From contig NC_084487.1 in NCBI RefSeq assembly GCF_030035675.1, positions 25,028,474 through 25,092,473 on the forward strand: DNA of 64,000 bases. The letters are read 5' to 3'. Numbering within the stretch: the stretch's first letter is position 1; each line of letters begins with the position of its first letter. Position numbers and translations under genes: made by a program. This stretch comes from Rhineura floridana. Taxonomy: Eukaryota; Chordata; Lepidosauria; Squamata; Rhineuridae. This document shows positions 25,401 through 37,400 of this stretch, one piece after another. The notes below the pieces were generated by a model. That model worked only from the letters and a program-made list of their open reading frames with translations. It had not been told where the DNA came from and searched no databases.

Positions 25401-28400
25401 CGTGATTTCCAGCATATGATGCTTCAAAAAAGGGGGTGTCGTGGCATTTTGCTCCCTTTTGCTGATGTTACGCTAGTATTAAGTTCACAGTCATCTGTGC
25501 AGTGCAGCTGGGGGATGGGAATAGGGAAAACCCTGCCCTAATGATAGCTTCACTGTATCCTGCCCCAATGTTAGCTACTGACTGAATAGTCCTTCCCTCT
25601 CCTCAGGCTCAAATGTGTGTAATGTTATTGCTGTGTGTACAAGGAACTATTCCGTCTGTTTTGGGTAAGGGGGAATTCCCTTCTGTTCCAGTTAAAGCAT
25701 GGTTAGCGGAGGAAGAAAAGGGAGCTTGCAAGAAATGGATCTCTATGTCTTCAAGAGCAAATGTTCTTTGTGACTAAGGCAGAATAATAAAATGGGCAGC
25801 ATACTGTACACCTTCCCTTCCCTTCCATTCATGCAACACTAACGCATTTCCACCTTTAAAAGCCCAAGAACCAAAATTTTTATATGTAAATTGAGCTGCT
25901 GAGTTATTGAGGACATGTAACTGCACAGTTGTAGCTCACAGTTTTGCATCCAGGATAGACCTCATATTTACACCTGAGATATTTTCTAGGTTTCTTTGTA
26001 GTGCAGTGCACCCTACTACAATGAAACTTTGAAAATATCTCAGTTGCTAGATATGGTGTCTATCTTAAGGGCTCATCCACATAGCAATTTAGTGTGTGTC
26101 TGGTGCTACTTGCATCCCTTTGTAATTTGCATGGTTCATATGATGTTGCAGGCAAGCAGAAGCTAGAACGCAGTTTTCCCCTTTAAATCCATATCAACCC
26201 AATCCAATTATAATGCAAAAAGGAAAGGAAACACCATCTTAGCTTCTCTGTGCTCCTCTGTGTAGGCGCTTTGCTTCAATTTTTTTAGTGGGTGGGCTCT
26301 CTTATGCCCCATCGCTGGCTCCCTCTCTCTCTCAGCCGCTTGCAAAAGCTGTGGCAGCCATTGCCTACTTTACCTTTCACTCTCCCCCCTCTAATCAGTT
26401 TCATATAGTTTCATGTCAATTGCACCCCAACTCTCTCCAGGAGTCTGCTGGGAGAGGCCTGCAACTGACAAGAAACAATTGAACTGACAAAAAACCCTCC
26501 CCTTCTCCATGACCAATATCCATACTCTGGAGGGAGTAAACGTGTGAAATTGGGGGCGGGGCCACAAGGAAACAGCGATACTAACCTTTCCAGAGAAACG
26601 CCTACTTGTGTGAAAGGAAAACAGCAGATTGGAAGCTACCATTGGGCAAGGAGTGTGGACCTTGAAAAGCTATTGCGTTGGTAAAAGCAGCTTCTTTAAG
26701 ATGAAGTTAGGCTCCCGTGTGGATAAGCCCTAAATCAGGAACAAGAAACCTTTTCTGGCAGGTGGGCCAGATCCTTTCCTCCACACCCCTGGAGGGTTAG
26801 ATTTGACAGTTGGGCTGGGTTGCACACCTGTCAATCACCTGATGCCATAGTGACAGAGGCAGTATGCTTCTGAAAACCAGTTGCCGGAAGCCTCAGGAGG
26901 GGAGAGTGTTCTTGCACTCAGGTTCTGCTTAAAGGCTTCCCCCAGGCACCTGGTTGGCCACTGTGAGAACAGGATGGTGGACTAGATGGGCCACTGGAAT
27001 GTTCCAGCAGGCTCTTCTTATGTTCTTATGTTCTTATGACATCAGGTAAAGCTGCACTTTGAGGCCCTAACTGTCAGGGAAACTGTCCATTTTTCAGAGG
27101 TTTAAAGAGCAGCACTGGGCTGTTTGCAAACACTGCTTCTTGAACTTCTAGATGCTAAATCTGGGCTCTCCCAGACAGGGTTGCATTCTGGTGGAGAGAC
27201 CCCTGCCCACCTTGATTATGTCACATTGCAGTAAATCTATCTAATCAGCTGCCTTTATTCATATTTACTGAGTTAGTGAGTTGGGATGTCTCAGGTTCAA
27301 ATTTCGCCTAGGTGACCTGCAGACAAGCAAGCCAAAGTAGGACAAAGGGGTAATGCAAAACATCAGATGACATATGCAGGCCTGGCCAAATCTTTGCCAT
27401 CAGGGCCAGATTAAGGCCAACTGATGCCCTAAGCACAGCCCAACAATGGTGCACCCCTCGGCCTTCCATTGCTTAACTGACAAGACGTTAAGACTCAATA
27501 AGTGCTGAAGGTGAAATAAGAGATTGAAAATTCAGTTTTCTTCCAGGCCAGACCCCACAACTATATTAAATAAAAACTGTTTTTAAAAAAAATTTATTTA
27601 ACACTAAATAGCAGTAAGCAATATAAGCAAATTATTTACTCATAACTAGGGCAACAGAAAAAAATGCAAATTTTCAACCCTGTTTTATGCATTTCTTAAT
27701 AAAATTGTTATAAGGGGGGAAATGCAAATACAAAAATTTATTGAAAACAATTTTTAATCACCCTCCCAAAGATTATAAGGCAAAATGAGATCTAATATTA
27801 TCTCTACTGAAATTACATGATCACGAGAGCATACTTTTCAATTTTGAAAATCCTCTTTCTACAGAAACCAATGTTGGTGGACAATTTTTCAAAGAGATAT
27901 TCTAATGGAGAAATATCATTATTTGTACGAAACAAAACATATTTTATTCCATTGCTTTCTAACCTTGAAGATATATAGCATTTCAGCATACATGGATCAA
28001 AAGATGCAAAATAATGCTTATTGACATTGTTGCTTACTTATAACTTTATTTATACTTTAAGAAGTTTTCTCCTAGATTTTTAAAGTCTTTGATCAAGTCC
28101 TCAAAATTAATCTGGCATAACAAATCTGCTTCTGTACTTAGCAAAAAGCCACAAAAGAATATGGATCATATATATTTATAATGATTAGAAAAACACTGAA
28201 ATTCATGCAGAAAAAGGTTGGTAAGACAGTCAAACATACTGAACTCTAGGTCTATGTCTGACACCTTCAAACTTTTAAACATTAGTCACTCACCATACTA
28301 AAGAAAACTTTAACAATTCAGATTAAAGTCGAGAACGGCAGATAAGGAGAATTACAAAAAAATCAACTAAAGTCGAGTGTGGCAGTGAAAGAGTTGAGAG

Positions 28401-31400
28401 TTAAGGGCATGACAGGGAAAACCTTGCTTCAGTTGTTCATGCTCTGGTAACCTCTAAATTAGACTACTGCAATGCACTCTACATGGGGCTGCCCTTGAAG
28501 ACGGTTCGGAAACTACAGCTTGTGCAGAATGCAGCGGCCAGACTGATAACTGGGACCAGGCTGTCCGAACATATAACACCGATTCTGGCCCGCTTGCACT
28601 GGTTGCCTATCTGTTTCCAGGCTCGATTCAAGGTGCTGGTTTTAACCTATAAAGCCTTGCACGGCACGGGGCCACAATACCTGATGGAACATCTCTCCCG
28701 ATATGAACCTACCCGTACACTCTGCTCAACATCGAAGGCCCTCCTCTGGGTGCCTACTCAGAGAGATGCCCGGAAGGTGACAACAAGAAAAAGGGCCTTC
28801 TCAGTGGTGGCCCCCGAAATATGGAATATTCTTCCTGATGAGGTACGCCTGGTGCCAACATTACTATCTTTTCGGCGCCAGTTAAAAACCTTCCTCTTCT
28901 CCCAGGCATTTTAGTTTTAGTTTTTTAGCTTTTAGCATTTTAGTATTTTAGTATGTCAGCTTTTTTAATATTTAATATGCATTTGTATGTGTATACATAT
29001 GCTTTAATTTTTGATATCATTAATGTATGTTTAAATTGCTTGATATGTGGTTTTAATTGTATATCAGATGTTTTACTTGTTGTGAACTGCCCAGAGAGCT
29101 TCGGCTATGGGGCGGTATATAAATTGAATTAATAAATAAATAATAAATAAATAAATGTTAGCTAGGGGAAAAAACTCTGTGGTGCCCCAATCCCTTGGTG
29201 CCCTAAGCACGTGCTTATTTTGCTTAATGGTTAATCCAGTGCTGCTTGCCATATAGCATAAAAGCCTTAATAATACCCAGAAAAAGAAATAGATGGTGTT
29301 TACAATGCTTATTGCACCATCTGGCAGAAATTTATTTCTGTGTTAATCCCAGTCGAGGGAGGTTGTGGTAAGATAGCCTGCTGCTTCCATAGTTGAGGGA
29401 TAAGAACAGTGAATGTGCTACATGGTTATGTTTTAGGGAAACTTGATGGAGAGTGTTACAGACAAAGAAAAGCAATGGAGGAATCGGACTGTGGGTGATT
29501 CAGACACTTGCAAACTCCACAGGAGGCACAGATACCATCATGGCAGACCAACAGTAGCTGTAATACCCACTCCCCAGCAGGACCCAACAGGGAAAGGAGA
29601 GTCCCCCACCCTGCTCTCACTAGCCCTTAACACCACAAGTCTTCATTTTGTGTGCAATGGAGTTGCAAGTTTTGTATCTTTTTTGCAGCAAAGCAACTCT
29701 CACAAAACCCACAATCCTAGATTGGTGAGTGCCAGGGTGGTTAGAGTGTTGGACATGTTCAATTCTCAGCTTGATTCCAATTCCAAAAGTTCACAAGGTT
29801 TTACCTTCCTGACAAGGAAGTTGTGAGGATAAAAAGGAAGACCAGACACACTGCCCTGAACTCCTGGTATAGGAGGAGAAAAAATAGGATAGATTTTTTA
29901 AAAATAAATAAATCAGGAAACTGTGTTTTATTTTTTATTTCTCACGGCTTCAACTTCTAGTGAGTGACATGGGCACAATATATGTGGGGTGGCATTTGCA
30001 ATATCTTTTTTTTTCTGAGTTGTCATCACACAAAAGAGTAAATGCCAGCACAGCCATTCTCCATCAGGCTCATGTGCAGCAAATGTCCAGCAGCAATTAG
30101 GGAATTCCTGTTTCTGTAAGGAATGTTTACAAAACAGCAGTCTCACTGTTATTAATCTCAAATGCAAGCTTCTGCTACAATTGATGAATGATCAGCTCAC
30201 CAGTTCCCTGACTTTCTCACAGGTGATCACCCCACCCCATGAACAAATCATGCATTATCAGGGCCAGTCTCAGGTCTGAACTCCTTACATTGTCCTTCAA
30301 AATGTCGCAATGGCACCTATTAATTTTTTTTTACAAATACACCTACATTTTAAATGTGTTGACATACAAGACATTTTCATCTTTCCAAAAATAAGAATTG
30401 CTCATCTTCTTCTCTCCAAACACAAAAGTAGGACTTTTTAAAAAATCAGATTGGCCAATTTTTTTTAAAAAAAGTTCCAGGTGTTTTGTTTGTGTATTAA
30501 ATATATATATGAAAAGGTCAGATTTCTTTTTATCATTGAATTAAAGGGCGATGATTTATTGTTATATTCCTCCATAGTTTTAATTTTTATAAATGGCATT
30601 ATTTTAATGAGAGTTTAGGCACCTCCTCTATGTTATAACTATTTTGAAGTAAGCATAAGGTTATCATTGTCCAGTTGGTGCCACAGAATCCACAGGAGAG
30701 ACTAAGCTTGAAAAACACAAACCATCAGGAATACCTCTCTTGTAATCCCCATTGTAATGAATGGGACTTGACCTGAACCATATTTTACACACTCCTACAA
30801 GTCCAATTTATTTTAGTGTGGTTTATGTAGAAGTGCTTAATGGACTGGGTCCAGAATAATTTATTGCACCAATTCTGCTTGCCTAAATGTACCCGATGTT
30901 GAGCCCTTCAAAATTGTTGTGGGGTTTTTTAGTTGCACTCATCCCTCTAAGGCAGGAGTGGAGAAGCTTTGGCCCTCCAGATGTTGTTGAACTGCAATTC
31001 CCATCAGTCCCAGCAAGCATGGCCAGTGAAGAGAGATGATAGGAGTTTTAGTTCAGCAACATTTGGAGGGTCAAAAGTTCCCCACACCTGCTGTAAGGCA
31101 AAAATCCAGAACATAATTATTGGAAGTAAATCCCATTGTGCTTATCTGTGTAAGCATGCATAGGGCTGGTCTGCATATCTTACATCTCCACCTTTGCAAC
31201 TGGTCTGTTCCCAAGTTGGATGGAGGTGGGCAGAGAAACTGTGTGGTGGGCTTAAATGTAATCCTTTCTTTCTAGCATGGGCTCCTTATGCGATTAACTG
31301 TAATAGCCCCGTATCTGGACAGGGAACATCTTACCTCAGTTATCCATGCTCTGGTAACCTCAAGATTGGACTACTGCAACGCACTATACGTGGGGCTGCC

Positions 31401-34400
31401 CTTGAAGATGGTTCGGAAACTGCAGCTTGTGCAGAATGCAGCGGCCAGAATAATAACCGGGACCAAGCGGTCGGAACATGTGACACCAATTCTGGCCGGC
31501 TTGCACGGCTGCCTATACGTTTCCAGGCCCAATTCAAGGTGCTGGTTTTGACCTATAAAGCCTTACACGGCACGGGCCCACAATACCTGGTGGATCATCT
31601 CTCCCGATATGAACCCACCCGTGCACTACGCTCAACATCGAAGGCCCTCCTCCGGGTGCCTACTCAGAAAGACGCCCGGAAGGCGACTACAAGAAAGAGG
31701 GCCTTCTCGGTAGTGGCCCCCGAACTATGGAACACCCTTCCTGACGAGGTACGCCTGGCGCCTACTTTACTATCCTTTCGGCGCCAGGTGAAAACCTTCC
31801 TCTTTGCCCAGGCATTTTAATATTTTTAATATTTTAAATATTTTAGTATTTTAGTATCTGTATTGTTGTATATGTCAGTTACATGTTTCATCTGTTTGTT
31901 TAATTGTTGATTTGATGATTATGTGGTTTTAAAATTGAAATGTAAATTTATATTTTTATTGTTGTACACCACCCAGAGAGCTTTGCTATGGGCGGTATAA
32001 AAATTGAATTAAATAAAATAAAATAAAATAAATAGCCCCCTCCCCACTCTCTTTCATATATTCTGGTTTGCAAAATGTCTTCCTGTTTCCCCATATGAAC
32101 CAACTGGCAATGCCTTTGCAGATTTGTTTGATTCCAACCATAAACTCCTAACAAAAACTGGTTTCCTTCTCTGTTGTTCTTGGCACTAACACCATGTGCA
32201 CTTTCTAACAGCAAAGTGGCCTGTGTCACAGAGAGTGACATACATTTTACCTTTGACTGAAGGGTGACCATATTCTTCCTTTCCAGGGCATCCTCATACA
32301 CTCATTCTCCCACACCACCTAGTGGCTTTCAGTATCCTTGAAGTTTGTTTTTAGGTCACTGTCTTTCTGCTGCTTGTTTCTTACCTTCTCACTTATTTCC
32401 CTTGCCTGGTTTTTCTCACTCAGCCTCTCTTTCTCTCCATCTCAGCTCACAAGCATAAGAAGCATGATACGCTGCAGCTGTGTGACACAGAATACCCTGT
32501 GTTTGTGCATGAGCCTGCCATCAAAGAGACCAGTGGGATCATTGAATGCGGAGACTGTCAGAAGTAAGGAATGGGCTACCCTTTTCACTACCTGTGCCTC
32601 TCATGTGTCCCTGGTTAGTCTGATCTGCAGTCTAAGCTGTCATTTTCCTTGCGATACCTGGGATTTTTACCATTTCTTCTGAAGTTCCCTGTAGCTGTAA
32701 ACGGTTCCAACCCCCTACCCCAACCCAAATGCCTGTTAGGGCCAGCACTACAGAAGCAATATTAGTGGCCGCTGCTTAGGACCCAGCTGCCTCAGGGGCT
32801 ACTTCCTTCTGCATGAACCTGCCAGTGTACCAAGTTCTGCCTTGGAGAGCCTTTGCCTAATGCAGGGGTGGGGAACCTCAGACCCAACCAGAGCCCAATG
32901 TGGCTCTCCAGTCCTCTGTATGTGGTCCTCAGGACTCTCCCTAGCCAAACCCTTCACTATCCTTGCTTCACAGCCTCCTTGAGTATCTTTGCCTGGTTGG
33001 AATGTGCTCTGGAACACTGATGATGGCTCCTGCTTGCTTAGCTGGAGGATAGAGAGGTGAGTGGGCGGGCAGGCAGGCATGTAAATACTAGCATATTGTA
33101 CAAAATGAAAATTTACATTTACTGCCCTGGCCCTGCCCACCACTGGCATATGGCCCCTGGAAGGTTGTCCAGAAAGAAATGTGGTCCTTGGGCTGAAAAA
33201 CGTTCTCCACCCCTGGCCTAGTCCCACCAACATTGGAAGTGAGGCAGGTAGAAACCAGAGACGGGGCCTTTTCTGTAGCGATGCCTTGTATTTGGAACTG
33301 TTCTCCCAGGAGGGTCATCCAGCCCCAAGTTGGTTGTCTTTTTGGCAACAGGTAAACCCCTTTTTATTTTCCTGGGCCTTTTAGACTTTCATTTTTAAAC
33401 CTGAGTTTTATTGTAGTTCTGCTATTTCCTATCTTAGCCTTACTTAATATTTTTGTATTGTAAACTGCTCTGAGAACTTCTACTAAACAATGGGGTTTTA
33501 AAATAAATAGCCCTGATCCTGCATGAATGAATAGCACTATATCCCTATCCTTATCACAGAAGAGGAACCTTCGCTTGGTGGGACAGAGGCCGGGTAAATA
33601 TTGCAGGATTGTGTTTTGCTAGAGAAGTGTATTCTAGTATTGGAGTGCACAGCAAACAACAGCAGGACGGCAGGGGGAGGAAGAAAACAAAGTTACTGAT
33701 GGCTTGGCTTGGTGCACTGTGAATTATGTTGCAGGCACCACCCAAGAGGTGCCTGTTACAGGGGCACGACCATGTTCCAGGCAATATCAATTACTGCCTG
33801 TAGATGGAAGGGGAATCACATTGCCCCAGCAACTCAATTTAAAAACAAAGCCACAAAAATCCTAAATCTAATGGCTGCTGAAGACTTTTTAAAAATTAAA
33901 GTTAGTCTTTATTAAAATTTAAATTTACATGCACAAAATGAGGGGGAGGGAATTTATCCATAAAACCTCCCCCTCCCTCCAAGAATGGCTTTCCCAATAC
34001 AATATATCACATAAATAAAATACAAATAAGTCTGAGATTTATAGAGAAATAAATATCATCCAATCCAATTGCTGGAGACTATTACTGTATAATAGCATTG
34101 AAACAATGAAATAACTTTGGACAGCTCAGACTATCCTGATCTTTGTAGAAAACAAACCATTTTTAGGACATGTGCTTTAGTTTAGAACATTCCTGTTCCA
34201 AAGAATTCATACCCATGAATGAGGCCCCCACAGATGTCTTAATTCTGTTAAACAGCCCTTTCCTTGCAGGCAGTCTTCTTATTCACACAAAGCTTTCCCT
34301 AGAGTATCATCCCATGTGTGTTTCCCCCACCCCCAATTTAGAGGACTTCCATCACTCATTCTGAAATGCATGCAAGGGCTGAAAGGCTTACCTGCTGTGA

Positions 34401-37400
34401 GGACTATGCTTGGCCTTCACTAAAATAACCAACTGTGCCTAAACACTGGATACGGGCACCTAAGAATTTGAGCATATTGATGCTAGTTCCAAAAAATTAC
34501 TCAAGTCTGGCTATAAATCGGCAGCTCTGCCTTCAGCCATTATCTTTTCTCCTTTATCCATCTCATGCATACTGTCAAGGAACTGGTTTCAAGTACACCA
34601 TACCAGAAGCAACTTAGCTTGAATACTTCATCTTGACTAACTGAGCTCAGCCTTGCTCTTGCAACATGTCTCCCTGTGTACCTATTTAGACAGGATGGCT
34701 TCTGAAGCATAGAATCATAGAGTTGGAAGTGGCCTGTAAGGCCACTGAGTCCAAACCCCTGCTCAATGCAGGAATCCAAACTGAAGCAGGTGTCCAGCTG
34801 CCTCCTGAATGCCTCCAGTGTTGGAGAGCCCACCACCTCCCTAGGTAAATTGGTTCCATTGTCATACCGCTCTAACAGTTATGATGTTTTTCCTGATGTT
34901 CAGTTGAAATCTGTCTTCCTCCAACTTGACCCCAGTATTCCGTGTACTGCACTCTGGGATGATCGAGAAGAGATCCTGGGCCTCCTCTGTGTGACAACCT
35001 TTCAAGTACTTGAAGAGTGCTATCATATCTCCCCTCAGTCTTCTCTTCTCAAGGTTAAACATGCCCAGTTCTTTTAGTCTCTCCTCATAGGACTTTGTTT
35101 CCAGTCCCCTGATCAACCTCATTGCCCTCCCCTGAAAGCATTCCAGTTTGTCTGCATCCTTCTTAAAGTGCGATGTCCAGAACTGGACACAGTACTCAAG
35201 ATGAGGCCTAACCAGTGACAAATAGAGGGGAACCAATACTTCATGCGATTTGGAAACTATACTTCTGTTAATGTAGTCTAAAATAGTATTTGCCTTTTTT
35301 GCAGCCACATCACACTGTTCAGCTTGTGATCAACGACAATCCCTTCTCTCATGTTGTATTGCTGAGCCAAGTATCCCCCGTCTTATAACTGTGCATTTGG
35401 TTTCTTTTTCCTAGGTGTAGAACTTTGCACTTATCCCTGTTAAATTTCATTCTATTGCTTTCATCCCAATGCTCCAGCCTATCAAAATTCCTTTGAATTT
35501 TTTTTCTGTCTTCCAGGGTATTAGCTATCCCTCCCAATTTTGGTAATCAGGGTAATTGAGGTCCCCCTTACTACTACATCATGCCTCCTCGAAACATTGG
35601 CAATTTGCTTTGCAAAAGTTTCATCCTTGTCTTCTCTTTGATTGGATAGTCGGTAGTAGACTCCAACCACCATGCTCCTTTTATTTCTTGCCCCATTTAT
35701 TTTAATCCAGACACTCTCGGTGGAGCTACCAAGCTCATCCTCCGGTATTTCTGTGCAGGGATGTATATTTTTAACATAGAATGTGATTCCGCCTCCCTTT
35801 CTATTCCTTCTGTTCTTTTTGAACCGGTTATATCCTTCAGTTGCTGTGTTCCAGTTATGGGGATCATGCCACCAAGTTTCAGTTATACCTATCAAGTCAT
35901 ATTTACTTTCCTGTATTATGAGTTCCAGTTCATCCTGTTTGTTTCCTATACTCTGCATTAGTATACAGACATTGAAGATCATGTGATTTATGGCCTGGCT
36001 TCCTTCCTACATTTTTATGAAGACTATTGCTGGGCCCCATTAGAGCTGTTTTCTCAATTCCTCTTACTGTGCACAAGCCTTTGTTAGTCATCACCACCAA
36101 GTTTATGTCTCCCTTCCCCTTAGGATTCAGTTTAAAGCTCTCCTGATGACCAAACACATTCTTCCCAGTCCTTGTAAGGTGGAACCCATCACTTGCTAAC
36201 AGTCCATCTTCCAGGTAGCATAGCCTGTGGTCCCAGAATCCAAATCTCTCACATTCGTAGCTATTCATTCACACAGAGTATTTTTCTTTCCCTTTCTACT
36301 CCTAAGTTCCAGAAGGATGGACGAGAAGACTATCTGGGCCCCAAAGACCTTTCATTTCCTTCCCAGAGCTTCAAAGTCTAATGCAATTTCTTCTTAGCTC
36401 CACTTGGCAGTATCATTCGTTCCCACATGGATGAGAAGAAAGGGATATCTGTCAGTAGGCTTTATGAGCGATGGCAACCCTTCCATCACATCTCTAATCT
36501 GTCCTCCAGGGAGGCAGTATACTTGGTGAGTCTATGGATCTTCTCAGCAAACTTTGGTGTCAATCCCACGCAGTAGGGAGTCTCCCACCACTAGTGCTCT
36601 TCGTTTCTTCTTGTCGTGAGGCATGGTGCCATTGCCTTTGTTGACTGAGCTTCAGCCTCTTACTTGCTATTGCGAGGGTTCTCCTGTAATTCTTCCCCTG
36701 CAGACTGGCCTCTAGTTTCAACCTTAAGTGCCTGGAAGCGATTCTATAGTTCCACTGGTGATCGATGTCTTCTTACTCTTCTGCTCCTGTCACCCTTTTC
36801 TATAGAGTTTTCTCCACTTCATTGTTGCTCTCACAAGTCTCCTCTTCTGCGTCAATATGCTGTTGGTCTTCCACCTCCTGTTTGCTGTTGTTGTTACAGT
36901 GTTCTATCTAGGAACGCTTCATCTTCTCTTATACTCTTCAGTGTGGCCACCCGCCGTCCCAGACCTCTCACTTTTTCTTCCAACAGCACCACCAGTTTGC
37001 ACTTGTTGCACGTGTACTCCATGTTGTCCTCAGGCAAGAGAACACCTTGCAGGTCATCACCACTGGAGTGTCCTTCCCATCCATAGTCTCTGCTGCCTTT
37101 TCTTTCTTTCTTCCTACTTGTATTGGAATAGCCTGTGGTTTGCACTGTCCTCCTTCAGGGTAGAGTCCCACTGGTATGTAGTGTGCCGTACAAGAGAAAA
37201 AAGTTTAGGGACCTCCCCCACCAAACTCCTCTGCCAAACTCCTGTTAGCTCTCCCTGTGCACTTGCTCTCTGAAAGCTGGCTCACTTGTATCTCCTCTGG
37301 ACCAGCTGACACATCTCCCTTGGCTCTGCTCAGTTAGGAGTCAGGAAATAGAATGAAAATTCCCAGCCCACACAGCTACTCCTAGTTGCACTCAGCAGCT

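Larger units (their letters stand above)
18215..32445 (+). other. CACNA2D4 intron, 14.2 kb
   Basis: GT..AG intron with L2, CR1, SINE, hAT and MITE insertions listed separately. At 20500-22985 I recognise only a perfect inverted repeat (21815-21927). At 23876-26060 (apart from worn repeat-like sequence near 24190-24420) and at 29250-30950 I recognise nothing. Confidence 0.8.

Noticed and set aside
29443-29826. 127-codon forward frame as a host gene
   Set aside because: No recognised domain, no splice-consistent neighbours and AT-rich flanks; an open stretch by chance.
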